A stretch of 64,000 bases of DNA from Effrenium voratum (GCA_963377175.1 CAUJNA010003746.1:1-64000); one strand, 5' to 3'. Positions 1-11,805 are shown, counted from the stretch's first letter. Notes: generated by a model from the sequence alone, not told the origin. Translations and numbers: made by a program.

Positions 1-145
1 CCACGCGCGCCCTCGCGCGCCCACACGTGCCCGCACGCTCCCACACGCGCCCGCACGCGCCCACACGCGCCCAGACACGGCCACACGCGCCCGCACGCGC
101 CCACACGCGCCCACACGCGCCCACACGCGCCCGCACGCGCCGCGT
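1..145. repeat. GC-rich short-period tandem repeat (CCCACACGCG / CCCGCACGCG)
   Basis: The first 145 bases consist of imperfect copies of a roughly 10-12 base unit of the form CCCACACGCG or CCCGCACGCG. It is open in several frames only because of its period and composition. No gene is proposed. The array runs off the left edge. Confidence 0.85.
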
Positions 146-310
146 AAAGACTAGCGTAAACACACAGGCATGGACAGGCGGGACATACGCCGACGGAGAG
201 TCTTGTACAGGCGCTTTGAAACACACACACGCGGTCAAGCACATAAGTACGTAAGCTCAGGCATAGAGACGCAGACTTACACACAAACACAGACAAACGC
301 ACAAACGCAC

Positions 311-439
311 AATATGCAAGAACCTAGGTAGACACAGACATGCGAAATAGACACAGAAAGCACAGAAACATTCTGAAAAGAAATGCACAAGCAGAAGCAA
401 GCAAGCACGCACGCACGCACGCAAGCACGCAAGCAAGCG

Positions 440-476
<37 letters not shown>

Positions 477-712
477 CACACGCACCCGCACACGCGCACG
501 CACACGCGCACGCGCACGCGCGCGCGCATGCACACGCGCACGCACACGCACACGCACACACATACGCAAGCACGCTGCCCACGAATATGCAAGAACCTAG
601 GTAGACACAGACATGCGAAATAGACACAGAAAGCACAGAAACATTCTGAAAAGAAATGCACAAGCAGAAGCAAGCAAGCACGCACGCACGCACGCAAGCA
701 CGCAAGCAAGCG

Positions 713-749
<37 letters not shown>

Positions 750-838
750 CACACGCACACGCACACGCGCACGCACACGCGCACGCGCACGCGCGCGCGC
801 ATGCACACGCGCACGCACACGCACACGCACACACATAC
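311..838. repeat. 273-bp tandem duplication, two copies
   Basis: A unit beginning AATATGCAAGAACCTAGG at 311 recurs at 584, so the period is 273 bases. Each copy has a unique-looking head (about 311-385 and 584-658), then (GCAA)n/(GCAC)n, then (CA/CG)n. The copies are almost identical; one visible difference is ACCC versus ACAC just after the GCAA tract (about 490 versus 763). This indicates recent tandem duplication or slippage. Long reading frames here encode only Cys-Val, Cys-Ala or His-Thr dipeptides and are not genes. Confidence 0.9.
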
Positions 839-997
839 ACACACACACATACACACGCATACACACACAAACATACACATATCCACACGCACACACGCAC
901 ATAAACACAAACACAATCACACACTCACAATCACACACTCACATTCACACACTCACACACTCACACTCTCACACTCTCACACTCACACTCTCACACT

Positions 998-1034
<37 letters not shown>

Positions 1035-1420
1035 GCACGCACGCACGCGCGCACGCACGCACGCCAGCACGCTTGCACGCACGCACGCACGCACACGCAC
1101 CCCCACACGCACACGCACACGCACACGCACGCACCCGCACGCGCACGCGCACGCGCACGCGCACGCGCACGCGCACGCACACGCACACGCACACGCACAC
1201 GCACACGCACACGTACACACGCGCACGCACGCACACGCACACGCACACATGCGCACACGCGCACGCGCACACGCGCGCACGCGCACACGCGCACACGCAC
1301 ACCCACACGCGCACACGCGCGCACGCACACGCACACGCACACGCACACGCACACGCACACGCACACGCCCACACACACACACATATCCACACGCACGCGC
1401 GCACATAAACACAAACACAT
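839..1420. repeat. (CA)n / (CACG)n microsatellite tract
   Basis: This is an almost uninterrupted alternating purine-pyrimidine run of CA, CACG and GCAC units, with CTCACA variants at 925-1005. Alternating CA/CG runs of this length are classic candidates for Z-DNA. Frames on both strands stay open through dipeptide repeats only. Confidence 0.9.
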
Positions 1421-4372
1421 GAGAACATGGACCTCAAAACAAACGGCATACAAACAAACAAGCTCGCATACAAAGCACGCTAACGCGCAGTTTCACAAAC
1501 GCATAAATGGGCAATTCACACGCACACGCACCCAAATGCGGAGACCTGGAGAAGCCAATTTTCGATGGCCCCGAGACATCCCATCAAGTAAGCCTTTGTG
1601 GGTTGGGGATTGAGCCGCTCTTGTAGAGGTTAAAATGGGGTTTCACAACCAGCTCCAAAACAGCAATCTAAAGCATCAGTTGGGAAGCTGGTCCAAGGAT
1701 CAAGCTGACTGGGGGGCGTAGCAGCCTGTCGCTGCCCTGCGCCGCGGATAAGTTTTGGGACGTGGATGAGCGGGGGTTTTTGCCCGCGCAGGAGCCAAGC
1801 GGGATGGGCCAAAGCGGCGGTTCTTCAAACAGGGCAAAGGGAAACCGCTCATTTGGGGAGCCCCGAATTTTGCGACAAAGCGACCCAGATATTCCACCCA
1901 GATATGAGCGGGGAACCTCCCAAAATGGCAGGTTTTCCTCCTGGTTTCCGTTTGAAACACACCAAAAACGGCATGACACGCTCATAGCCGGATGCCCAGG
2001 ACCCGGTCAAGGAGCTCCCGCGGCCCTGGCAGCAGCTGGTGGAACTGGTGGACATTATGCCGGCGTATTCTATCCAAGGAAAACCAAACCCGCACAAAAA
2101 GAACGCCCTTATATGTTTGTGTGTGCTTCGCGTGGTTTATTGTTGCGGTTTGTTTTTCCTTTCGAGTTTGGGGCTCAATTTGGTTTGTACGATGACCTTG
2201 CGCTTTCCCAACCAAAACACCGTTCAACCAAGGGATTGCTCCCCCATTGCGCGCGCCTTCGCACATGTATGGTGATCTCGTTTGAGGCGCAGGTTACCCA
2301 ATTGGCGCCGCTGCCCTTTTTTCAAGAGGTCAGGACCCAAGAAGGGCCTTTCCATTTTGCCATTTGTTTGGGTCTTGAAGGCGTTCTTGCGGCCAACCCT
2401 CCTCCGAGTTTGAGTCGTCCGCCTTGCCGTCTTCGCTCACGAGGACAGTTTCAGCAGCTGGCAGATTCCCAACTGCGAGGGCAGCTTTTTGAAAGCACTG
2501 AGCAGGCGCAGGGCTCCCTCAAAGATGTTGACAAAGGAGCCACGGTTTTGCGGGTAAGGTTCAGGAAATAGGAACCCCTCGGTTGTCCACTTTATGTACA
2601 CCCTGTAAAGGGGGCACCAAACACAAGGCTGTTTAAACGAGAGGTTCAAGTTTTTCAAGCAGAGGTGAAAGCGGGGCTGGAGAGCCTGTTGCAAGCGGAG
2701 TTGGAATGCCTGCACTCGGTGCTGGGGTATATCTGCCTGGGGTACATGCACGACCCCCCGAGTCTGTACGAGTCCGCATCCGAGGAGGTGGGAGGTGGGA
2801 GGGGGCGGGAGGAGGAAGGATGGGACGACGACAAATTTGCTCGGCGCGTGGATATCCGGCAAACTATAGACAGAGACACACACCATATAGACCTGCCACA
2901 ATGGCCTTGAGCAGTCAATCTTCAATCTGCATTCGGGTTCGTGGCTATCAGGATGCATTTTGTACCTGTTGGGTGGTCTTTGGAAAAAAAACCCGGCAGA
3001 AAGAGTTACTACGTCGTTGGGCCAACACTGGCGTGGTCATGTCAACCTAGCGCCATCTTTTCACTCAGAAGGCTCCACGGCACCTCTTTACTGCCGTTGA
3101 TGACGTGCACATCGGCAATGGAAGTGTCCCGGTTGACGTCTCACACAAGGAGAAAGACACTTCCGGCCATGATGAGGTTCAAGTCTTTCTGAAGAAAGGG
3201 AGGTTCGACGCTATGATCGCTGACAAGAAGACTACTCTTTGTCTATCCATTTTGTTTTACCTGCCTATTGACCTATTCATTTTTTCCATCTACCTATGCA
3301 CCCATGCACCTACTTGTCACCCACTTTTCTACCTACTGGGTGCTTGTGCTGGGTCGCCCGGGCTTGTGTGAAGTCGCCCGGATAAGGTGTCCCCATGCAG
3401 ATTTGCGTTCAGACACATGTTCAAGTAGTTATTGGAACAACGTATGTCATGATGTTTCCGTTAGTGTCCCCTTGTGTTGTGCTGAAACAGTGCAGATGTT
3501 CTTTCATGGACGGCCAGCTTTCACGCTTGGAACTCTGTCCAAACAGGCCCTGAACGAAGCATAAAAGAAAGGAACGATTGCAATCTGTGTGGCGCAGCGT
3601 CGAAGAAGCGCTTGGAAACAAAATCCGGCAATCAACCACGCTTGTTCTCCTGATTTGTGTGTTTGGCTGCTTGAGACATGTGGCCAGCATATGTTGGGCG
3701 CACCCAACAGGCGTGTCACCGCGGCGCAGTGCATATGTGATGAACATTTGCTACATATTTGCTCAAGCTTTGGAGCCATGCAGGCCGAGCAAGCGCAAGT
3801 AGTTGCCTACTGGCAGTGAAGACACCCCTCAACACAAAGGCGGGTAGCCACTTTTCTGCGGGCAAGTCTCAAGGAGGCTAGTTTGTCCTTGCGCTCCCGG
3901 CCACAAAACTCATGAAATATTGGCCCACCCCCCGTTCCCTGGTCCGCCCTCTCTTCGGTCCGCTTTTCGCACCGGTTTTCTCTTGTGTTTCAAGGCCGGT
4001 TCCACCAGTCAAATCGCAGCGCATTCCGAAGTTGATACGGGACACTGAGTGCACGTCTGCTTCATGGCGGGCTACGCGCAAGCAATTTTACGGTGCTGGG
4101 GGTACCTCAGTTTTAGCATTTGGGGGCTTTCCATTGTTTAGGGGAATCACTATACGGTCAAGTTCTTTGTAGTAGTCTCACAGTTTGAGAGCGGTTGGGA
4201 TGTGAACGAGGAAACCTATAGCTCGCAGGCAATTTTCATGGCGCGCGGATCACTTTTTCACCCGAGTTTTCTGTCGCTTTTGCACCCACGGGTCGTGTAT
4301 GTCGAAGCGCCTGTGCTATGGCGCCGTGCGAATGTGTCTCGAGGGCAGGCAGTAGTGGGAGGGATGCAAATA
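1421..4372. other. Unassigned non-repetitive DNA
   Basis: No gene could be supported here. The longest open frame is 1762-2571 on the plus strand (269 codons). It has no recognisable domain, a biased composition, and overlaps equally open frames on the other strand. No tRNA, rRNA or LTR signature was seen. Dinoflagellate genes can contain many introns, so a scattered exon cannot be excluded by reading alone. Confidence 0.5.
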
Positions 4373-4560
4373 GGTGTCCTCATGCTGATTCCCTTCCCCG
4401 GGCGCTGCTTTTGAGTTGTTTTCAAGAAGGAATGAAAACGGTGCCCCCATGCTGATTTCCTTCCCCGGGCACTGCTTTTGAATTGTTTCAACAAGGCATG
4501 AAAATGGTGTCCCCATGCTGGTTCTTTCTTTTGTGAACTGTTGAACAAGCTACCAACAGG
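4373..4560. repeat. About 67-bp tandem repeat, 2.5 copies
   Basis: A unit starting GGTGTCCTCATGCTGATTCC at 4373 recurs at about 4439 (GGTGCCCCCATGCTGATTTC) and 4506 (GGTGTCCCCATGCTGGTTCT). The first two copies share the following CCCCGGGC(G/A)CTGCTTTTGA core and an ATGAAAA(C/T) tail; the third is truncated and diverged. No coding meaning was seen. Confidence 0.8.
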
Positions 4561-4654
4561 CTTCTCGCCGTGGTGTCCGCGTGCTTTCTTTGGACGAAGA
4601 CTCCTCGGTCTGGCTCGCCTGAACTTGGTGTCACAGTGGGATTCTGCCTTTTAT

Positions 4655-5065
4655 GGGTGACTTTACGCGATCTGGGTGACTTTGCGCTAATGTGGTGCCC
4701 ATGCGCGTGGCTGACTTTACGCGGGCGTGGGTGACTTAACGCGGGCGCCAAGTAGCTGTTTATAAATCAGTCTATCTATCTATCAATATGTCTATCTATG
4801 GATCTATGACTTATTTGTCTGCCTGTCTGCTACATCCATCCAGCCAACTTGCTGCTCTATTCGTCTGAACAGCTAGCTCTCCATCAATCCTGATATCTAT
4901 TTACCCATCCATCGATCTAGCTGTGCAGCTTTCAGCTATCATTTGTCTAGCTATCCGTATATTTTCTTGCGTAGCCGAATTGTTCAGCTATCTATTTTCC
5001 TTCGCAGCTATCTAACTCTCCATTTGTCCATGAATCGCGCCTATCTATCCATCTTTCTTTGTGCC
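4655..5065. repeat. Short-motif repeats (TGACTTTACGCG, then CTAT-rich cryptic simple DNA)
   Basis: Between 4655 and 4745 a motif close to GGTGACTTTACGCG is repeated about four times. From about 4765 to 5065 the sequence is cryptically simple, built from scattered CTAT, CATC and TGTC tetramers. No gene or RNA feature was seen. Confidence 0.6.
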
Positions 5066-5631
5066 AACTGATATGCTTGTCAAAGTTTCTCTCCTCTTAT
5101 TTGTGTATCGACTTGTCCACAAATGCATCTATCCATACCTCTATGTGCCTATGTGCCATATATTTGCCTTTCTATCTTTCGGCCTAAGCAGCGGCGTCCC
5201 AGAAAACGTTCCCAAAGTGCGTGGGACTGCGCGACCCTGCAAAGTACTACGCCGTGGAACCTGTACGCTGTGCTTCAAACCGCAGCGCCTGACACGCAAT
5301 TCATTGCGCTGCGCTTGCCACGAACATCAACTCTCGTGCAAGTCGTGGCATGCTGACCCCAGACCGCTTTCGGGAAAAGCAAAGGCAAGAGCTTCCCAAG
5401 TGGAGCTGCATTGTCTCAGAAAAAAACACGCTGGTTAAAGCCGTGGGGATGGTCCCAGGCTGAGGATCTCATGGGGAAGCGCATCGTCCCCGACACTTTG
5501 CCCGCCTGGCTGGCAGTGCCCTGGGTTTGCGTCTCCGAGAAGTTGGAGCGGCGTCCGGCCCTTCGATTGAACCAGGGCTGCCATGTGTTTTGGTTTGCTT
5601 TGATTTACTTGCCTTTTGTTTGCTTGCGTCC
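5066..5631. other. Unassigned DNA left of the GTTT tract
   Basis: No supported gene. Short open frames (for example 5061-5438 on the plus strand) have no recognisable domain. The sequence grades into T/G-rich simple DNA at the right. Confidence 0.45.
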
Positions 5632-6041
5632 TTTTGGTTTGTTTGTTTGCTAGCTTGTTTTGCTTGTTTTCTTTAATTTGCTTGGTTTTTGGTTGTTTGT
5701 TTGTTTGTGCTTGTTTCTTGTTTGTTTGTTTGTCTATTTGTTTTTTTTTGTTTGTTTGTTTGTTTGTTTGCTTACTCGCTTGCTTGTTTGTCCGTTTGTT
5801 TGGTTTGGGTTGGTTTGCGTGTGTGTGTGTTTGTCTGTTTGTTTGTTTGTTTGTTTGTTTGTTTGTTTGTTTGTTTGTTTGTTTGTTTGTTTGTTTATTA
5901 GTTAGTTAGTTTAGTTTAGTTAGTTAGTTAGTTAGTTTGTTTGTTCGTTTGTTTGCTTACTCGCTTGCTTGTTTGTCCGTTTGTTTGAATTGGTTTGGGT
6001 TGGTTTGTGTGTGTTTGTCTTTTTGTTTGTTTGTTTGTTTG
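5632..6041. repeat. (GTTT)n microsatellite, insertion target of element A
   Basis: A long (GTTT)n tract with GTTA and GTCC interruptions. It ends directly at the 5' LTR of element A. The last five bases (6037-6041, GTTTG) are repeated after A's 3' LTR (33944-33948), where the simple repeat resumes. A therefore inserted into an existing microsatellite. Leu-Phe-Val-Cys open frames over this tract are artefacts of the repeat. Confidence 0.92.
6037..6041. repeat. Target-site duplication of A, left copy (GTTTG)
   Basis: GTTTG immediately precedes the 5' LTR and is repeated at 33944-33948. Because the target is (GTTT)n the match alone is weak, but it sits at exactly the two TG...CA boundaries. Confidence 0.75.
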
Positions 6042-6215
6042 TGCCAAAATGGATGCACTTTTTTCCCCCTTCATGCATGGTTCAGTACTCAGTACTTGCA
6101 TGGATTGCCAACTTTGGTTGGCTCAAGTCGCGAGAGTGAAAGGATCGCTGCTGACTTTCAGAGTCTCTTTAGGGTGATCTGTTAGTTTAGGTACTTCGGT
6201 GCCTGAGATTTTTCA
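6042..6215 (+). repeat. 5' LTR of element A
   Basis: 174 bases, TG...CA ends. Relative to the 3' copy it has a 7-base duplication (AGTACTC) and a longer T/C run. It includes a spliced-leader-like core at 6107-6127 ending TTGGCTCAAG, and five ACTT tetramers. Confidence 0.92.
6107..6127 (+). promoter_or_regulatory. Dinoflagellate spliced-leader-like core in the A LTR
   Basis: The segment GCCAAC..TTTGG..TTGGCTCAAG resembles the dinoflagellate spliced leader 3' half GCCATTTTGGCTCAAG with a short internal insertion. It recurs in the 3' LTR at about 33832-33852. It is not followed by a GT splice donor, so it looks like a captured or mimicked leader rather than a leader RNA gene. Confidence 0.45.
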
Positions 6216-6227
6216 TGGTAGCGGAGC
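6216..6227 (+). other. Primer-binding site of element A
   Basis: TGGTAGCGGAGC follows the LTR directly. It resembles the copia primer site TGGTATCAGAGC, which pairs with an internal part of initiator tRNA-Met. Confidence 0.75.
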
Positions 6228-6261
6228 TCTGGCAGCGTTTGGAGGACAACTTAGGTTGCCG

Positions 6262-7925
6262 ATGCCTTCCACTTTCTCTGGTTCGCCAGCAGATTGGGAA
6301 GAGTGGAGTTGGAAGTTCAAAGCATATGTTTCTATGTATGAGACTTCTGCGCTTCAAGGACTTGATAGTGCAGAGACCAGAGAGACGCCAATCACTGATG
6401 AAGACTTGGTCACGACTTTGGACACTGGAGACCGTGACGAGGGAGCCACAAGGAAGACTTTGAGCGATAGCCGCAAAACTGCACCATTTGCTTGCCAACT
6501 TGACGACAGACACTGCGAGACTTTTTGTGAGGCAGAATGCAGGCAGCAATGGCTTTGAGACCTGGAGGAGACTTTTTAGGAAGTTTGCACACCCGGATGC
6601 CACAAAACATGTGTCACTTTTGACACAGCTGCTTGACTTCAAGTTTAATCCCGCAACTTTTGAACATGACTTTAAAACACTTGGGAGACAATTAAGGTCA
6701 AGTACGAGCGACAGTAGCAACAACGGCCCTGCACCAATGGACATTGGAGCACTTTGGAGAAAAGGCAAGGGCAAAGGCGACCCACTTTGGAACAAAAGCA
6801 AAGGCAAAGGTAAAGGCAAAGGACTTCCAGGCAAAGGCAAAGGCATGGGACTCCACTGGACTGGGACTTTCAAGCAAAAGCAAAAGGCAAAGCAGGCAAA
6901 GGAAAGGACTTTGGAAAGAACAAAGGAAAAGGAAACGGCAAAGGCAAGAACTTAGGTTCCCAACTTTGCCGGATTGTCGTAGGCCAGGTACTTGTCCAAT
7001 AGGAAGAGTAAACGCACTTGGGAATTGAGGCACTTCAGGATTTGTCCTGGACCGCAGGAATCGGTGAACTTTGGGTACACCGGCGACTTCGAGTACGAGG
7101 ACCCTTGGGACACTTGGTGCTCTTGGGATGTGAGTGCACTTTGGAATGATGAAGAGACTTTGTGGAACGAAGATTGGAGTTGGAGTGATGCGACTTGGCA
7201 TGATTGCATTTGGGATTGGTCACATTCCCAACAGACTTTGGTCGAGCCAACTGTGAGCAGCCAAGCTGGGAACTTGACCAGTGCGACTTCTTCGGAACCT
7301 AGAGCTTCGGCTCTTGGTCCACTTGACACTGGCAGAGTTGCGGCGGTGATTTCTGAGCCGCCTGGACTTTTGAGACCTTCGCCAAAGGCCAAAGCACCTT
7401 CAGGCACTTCACTGGCATCTAACTTGTTGATGTCAGCAGTGGTGTTTGGCAGTTTTGGCTTAGGCACTTCTCTGCACACTGAGAGACTTGGAGGAGAAGA
7501 CATGATGACTGGTGTTGTTGACTTTACTTGTGGTTGTTTGAAGTCGCCTTGGTTGACTTGGAATAGGTCTGGCTTGGATACCACTTGTTTGGATGACTTG
7601 CCGGTTGACTTGCCAGTTGCACCTCTTGAGACTTTCAGACTTGATGCACTTGAATCTTCTCGGCATGTCACTTTCAGCTGCGTTGAAGACTTGAATCTTA
7701 AAGTGAACACAGAGCTTCACGATGTTTACTTGCAAGAGCAAGTTGCAGCAGTGTGGCAGCAAGACGAGCCCTGGATACTTTTTGATTCAGGAGCCGCTGC
7801 GCGTTGCTTTCCCAAAGGCTTTGCTCCAGATTGGCCCCTCTTGCCACTTTCTGGAAAAGCTCCACCACTTAAGTCAATCTCTGGACAGCCACTGTTGATA
7901 TACGGTCGCCGTAATACAAGCTTGA
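6262..7925 (+). pseudogene. gag: Element A gag and N-terminal protease, frameshifted
   Basis: Gag begins at about 6262 (MPSTFSGSPADWEEWSW) and runs through at least three frames (6199-6558, 6488-6955, 6992-7969), so small indels break it. The middle contains PMDIGAL and a basic Lys-Gly-Lys-Gly tract (about 6760-6955) of the kind that binds nucleic acid in related gags; a CCHC knuckle was not seen. The last part reaches the aspartic protease active site FDSGAA (about 7780-7800) and IYGRR. There the protease is cut by an unrelated insert and resumes at about 9307. Trp, Asp and ACTT-encoded residues are unusually frequent. Confidence 0.8.
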
Positions 7926-9306
7926 GGCAACAGGAGCTAGCAGCTCCTAAAAGATATTGCTTGCGCTAGAATACAATTGTATGAACTGTTGTTTCTGCAG
8001 AAGACCGTTTATGTTGAGTTGAAACACAGCGAGGTATCCAAGGTATCTGGGCAACCATGGATGTGGAAATTTCATGAAGGACAGTCATACCTTTTTGTGG
8101 TTTGGATGCAAACAAATAACAAAAGGGCACGGCATGTCGCAATATGGCTGAGGAGACTAATGACTCCTGTTATGTTTCTTTTGTTTAGTCTATATTTAGC
8201 CAACCATGGAGCATGAGTTATTGTAATGATGTAACTTTGGAAACATATTATGTTTTATCTCTTCATTCGGATGACGAATGTATCCTAGCTAATGCCCATC
8301 CATATTTCATGTAAACAGGACGCTCCTATCTGATAAATCACTGGATTCTTGAGAGACCCGTGGTTGATGCCAGGAGAACACTGCACATCTGACATGATCT
8401 TGGAGAAGTGGTGCCTATGCAGGAGGCAGTGAGTGAATCTGGGAGCGGTGAGGCCAACGTGGCATCAGCAATGCGTGCAATAACAATACGTTTTTTGTTG
8501 TTGTAGGCATGTCAGTTCAAAAGGATGCTGATGTCATCGAAGGCTATTTTGTCAACTCGAGACACTGAACCTGTGCAAGACAAAATGAACTAACAGCAAC
8601 ATGATTTATACAGAAATAAATGTGTGTACATCTCTGAGGAAATGATATAAAACAAAACGAGGCTAATCTGGGCTTAAAAATTAACCTCAATTTAGCCTCA
8701 AGTTAACTTCAGTTTGCTTAAAAACAAAAGGAGAACGAGGTTAAATTGAGGTTAAGCCGAGGTTAATTCTTAACCTCGGATTATCCTCATATTTTGTTGG
8801 AGCGCGGTCTGGGTATTTGGCCAACATCCAGGGAATGCTGTACATATTCTTTGAATATATTTCAATCTTGACATTGTTCATTCGAAATGAATCTCATTGT
8901 GCGTTGTTCATAGGAGCAGTTTGCTCCTGGTGAAAGATTGCTGTGTGGTTTCCTGTATGGTTGGATTCATGGTATATTGTTCTTCATGGAACTCTGTTTA
9001 CTTTCTTCAGTGCAAAGGGATTCCAGTTGGTTATCCGAAATGTAGTATGGAATGTATTACTGTTTCCAGAGAATCCGGTTCTAGCAAAATAGTGTAGCTC
9101 CTAAGCCATTCAAATCCAGAATGAATATTGTTATGATTTTCAGTTGTCCTTGGGGAGTGAATAGGTTGATCTATCTGCAATGCAGTTACTATATTGCATC
9201 AATGTGTGTACCTCAGTAGTACACACGTCGTATTGTGGCCTGAGATGCTCGGGCCTCATGGCTTAGAGTCCACAGGTGAATATCTGAATTATTGAGCTTA
9301 GCTTGA
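7926..9306. mobile_element. AT-rich 1.4-kb insertion splitting the A protease
   Basis: Protease coding stops after IYGRR (7892-7910) and resumes with LELDGQTCWLHFYVCDV at about 9303. The interval is AT-richer, has no long open frame, and almost lacks the ACTT tetramer that fills A (about 3 in 1.38 kb). A 7-bp direct repeat AGCTTGA (7919-7925 and 9300-9306) fits a target-site duplication. No terminal inverted repeats, poly-A tail or coding domain was recognised, so the type of element is open: a non-autonomous DNA element, SINE or host fragment are all possible. Confidence 0.6.
8659..8795. repeat. Imperfect inverted repeat built on TAACCTC / GAGGTTA
   Basis: The left arm (about 8659-8700) and right arm (about 8738-8795) are reverse complements with a few mismatches and one 11-base gap. 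Both are built from TTAACCTC/GAGGTTAA units. The RNA or single strand would fold into a long hairpin with a loop of about 38 bases. It lies inside the 1.4-kb insertion. Confidence 0.7.
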
Positions 9307-11662
9307 ACTTGACGGACAGACTTGTTGGTTGCACTTTTATGTCTGTGACGTTCCGTACAGTGTAGTGTCAGTAGCCAGACTTCTGATGCAAGGCTACGGT
9401 GGACTTGGGAAGGATAATTCCTACTTGATAGCACCTGATGGCACTACAAAGCTGACAGCCACAAGGCATGGGTCACTTTTTTTCCTTCGACCTGACCAGC
9501 GTGTGTTTGAGGAAGTTTGCAATGACTTTCATGACCGATACCCTAAAAAAGTTACTTTGAATGATCACGTGGTTGCCCCTACTTTTCACCCTGTCTATCA
9601 TCATGCTGATAGATGGGAGGTTCAGGGGAACACTTTGGTTCGGCTGCACAAGCGTTCTCGGAAGACTTTGTTTTCTTTAAATGGGACAAGGGACCGCCCT
9701 GTCGATGTCAAGGACTTGGCAGAGTAACTCACTTGGAGTACGAAGATGGAACACGAGCTGAACTTGTCGACAATTGGCGCGTGGCAGAGGACCCGCGTGC
9801 CAAACTTGAAAAGCCTTTTGTTGGCAAGACTGTGTTCAAACTTCGCTCCAAGCCTACGGGGAAGAAACTTGTAGGAAAGCAGTCGACTTTGCCAGCGCCA
9901 GTTGAGCCACCTGTGCCACAGCCCCAACCGCTTCCGAGGTTGGACGAGGCCCTTCAGCACGGTGGTAGAGCACCTGCGGCAGAACTTGCGCAGGAACAAG
10001 TGCGAGACACTTTCCGTGAACGGCTGCACCAGGCATCTGGAGGCACTTTGGAAGCCTACCAGAAAGCAGTCCTGGAGCAACTTCGTCAAGATGACCCACT
10101 TACCAACCAGGCGTGTGATCATGACCTTTGGTTGGAACTTCCCCTTGTTTGGGTGCGAGTCCACTACTTGCCTCGGAGCAGTCTGTTTGTTCCGGAGGGC
10201 GAGGACTTTGCTAGAGACCTTGGCAATGGTAGAATGACTTTGTTCATTGATGCCGATGGCAACCCAACTTGGGTCGAGGACACTTGGCGAACGGAAGGAT
10301 CTAAAGAACTTGACCGCACTTTTACTGGTGCTACCTTGTTTGAGAAGCCGGATTACCCACTTGACGTGGAACCGGCTGATCCTGGTCACTTGCTTGCGCA
10401 ACGACCTCGGGGACTTCCTGTTCCGACTGAGCCTACGGACTTGGAACGTATGGAGCACTCACTTACGCACTTGCCTTTCAGGAGCTGGTGCCCCGTGTGC
10501 GTCCAAGCCAAGTCTAGGCAAAGCCAGTCGAGGACTTTGTTGAACAGCCCGTTGTACAGGTTGACTTTGCGTTTGTGTCTGACAAAGTTGGTGGTCCGTC
10601 GATCACTTTGCTGAACGCCGTTGACGTGCTGACTGGATTGGGACTTTGTGTTGTGGTCCCGACCAAAGGCCGGAGCACCTACTCCCAGGCTGAACTTCGT
10701 AGATTCATCCTGGAAACAGGGCGCACTTTTTGGGGTGCTTCAGTGTGATCCTGAGCCAGCACTTAAGTCGTCGCTTGCGCAGACCGTTACTTCTGAAGTT
10801 GGTGGCTTGACTTTGCGTACTTCACCCACTGGGTGGAGACAGGCCCAAGGTTCTGTCGGGAACTTGCAGGCCAACTTGTATGCACAGTCTCGCTGAAACT
10901 TGATTTGGCTGCAAGGTACAAGGTTGAACTTTCTGTTCACGATCCTTTGTACACTTGGCTGATCAAGCACGCGCAATGGTTGCTAAATCGCTACTTAGTG
11001 AAGTCGGACGGCCGAACTCCATACCAGAAGCGTTGGGGCCCGGAAGTTCACTTCCGTGATTTGCAGCTTTGCCGAGACATGCGCTTTTCGCAAGCCTGGC
11101 ATGGCTAAAGCCCAGGCGCAACTTCACCATGGCATTTGGCTCGGAATGTGCACAGAGTCAGGAAAGCACTTTTGTGCTGATGCTACTGGTGTCTACAAGA
11201 CCCGGACGGTGAGGCGACTTTCGCCGTCAATGCAGACGGATGTGGCACTTCTGAAAAGCATCCGTGCGAGGCCTTGGGACCCCTCTGGATCCAAGGTCAA
11301 GACGGACAGCTTCATACTTCCGTCCATCCCTGCAGTACCGGGACTTGCGTCGGAGGGGGCGAACTTGCCAGACACAGACGTACTGGAAGCGGCTCGCCGA
11401 CGCTCAAGATGAACTTGACGTTGAAAATCCAAGCGGTTACTTGCCAGCGTCGTCGAGCGTGCGTAGACCACTTAAGGAGCTGATGAGGAGACTTTCGGCT
11501 CGCCACGTGCAATCCGTCGGAGACTTGACCCAGGCTCTCCGTCGGAGCGTAAGCGTACTTCAGTCGAAGAGGCAGAAACTTCCGTCGGAGGCAAAGTTCA
11601 GCAACTGTCCGCAGTGACTGCTGGAAACTTCCCAGACGAGAAGATGCTTCTTTATGACTTTC
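9307..11662 (+). pseudogene. pol: Element A C-terminal protease and integrase, frameshifted
   Basis: It opens with the protease tail (LELDGQTCWLHFYVCDVPYS, about 9303 onward). The integrase zinc module HSLTHLPFRSWCPVCVQAK lies at about 10454-10510. The first catalytic Asp is in VDFAFV (about 10560) and the second in LQCDPEPALK (about 10738), in different frames; the catalytic Glu could not be placed because frameshifts fall there. Host-interaction parts follow (WLIKHAQWLLNRY, TPYQKRWG). The reading frame changes at least six times (9329-9727, 9613-10614, 10648-10896, 10833-11108, 11056-11412, 11264-11617), so this copy is dead. It is cut by element B and resumes at 30639; across the join LLYDF|RISAITTKDPLEVP reads in frame. 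Confidence 0.82.
11658..11662. repeat. Target-site duplication of B, left copy (CTTTC)
   Basis: CTTTC precedes the 5' LTR of B and is repeated immediately after its 3' LTR (30634-30638). Five bases is the usual copia duplication length. Confidence 0.92.
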
Positions 11663-11792
11663 TGCTTAGCTTTGAGTGCACCGCATGTCGTGGTGTGCCA
11701 CACGGTTTCCGATGTTTTCCTCAATCATGAAAGAACATGATTTGGCAAAGACCTTGATGCCGCAGGCGTCATGGAGTCAAAATAAGTTAGCA
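11663..11792 (+). repeat. 5' LTR of element B
   Basis: 130 bases from TGCTTAGCTTTGAG to AAGTTAGCA. The only difference from the 3' copy is GCGTC-ATGG versus GCGTCTCATGG. No spliced-leader-like core was seen in this LTR. Confidence 0.95.
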
Positions 11793-11805
11793 TGGTATCG
11801 GAGCC
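11793..11805 (+). other. Primer-binding site of element B
   Basis: TGGTATCGGAGCC starts at the base after the LTR and differs at one position from the copia consensus TGGTATCAGAGC (initiator tRNA-Met half-molecule primer). Confidence 0.88.

Noticed and set aside
311..838. CRISPR-like array
   Set aside because: Only two long units in tandem, no spacer structure, and a eukaryotic context.
257..1613. Many long overlapping frames on both strands (Cys-Val, His-Thr, Cys-Ala repeats)
   Set aside because: They are translations of CA/GCAC satellite in every frame, with no domain or start context.
1762..2571. 269-codon frame as a host gene
   Set aside because: No domain, competing frames on both strands, no supporting context.
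5616..5909. Leu-Phe-Val-Cys frames that could be taken for membrane proteins
   Set aside because: They are pure products of the (GTTT)n repeat.
8659..8795. Transcription terminator
   Set aside because: Eukaryotic setting, no gene end nearby, and the hairpin is within an unrelated insert.
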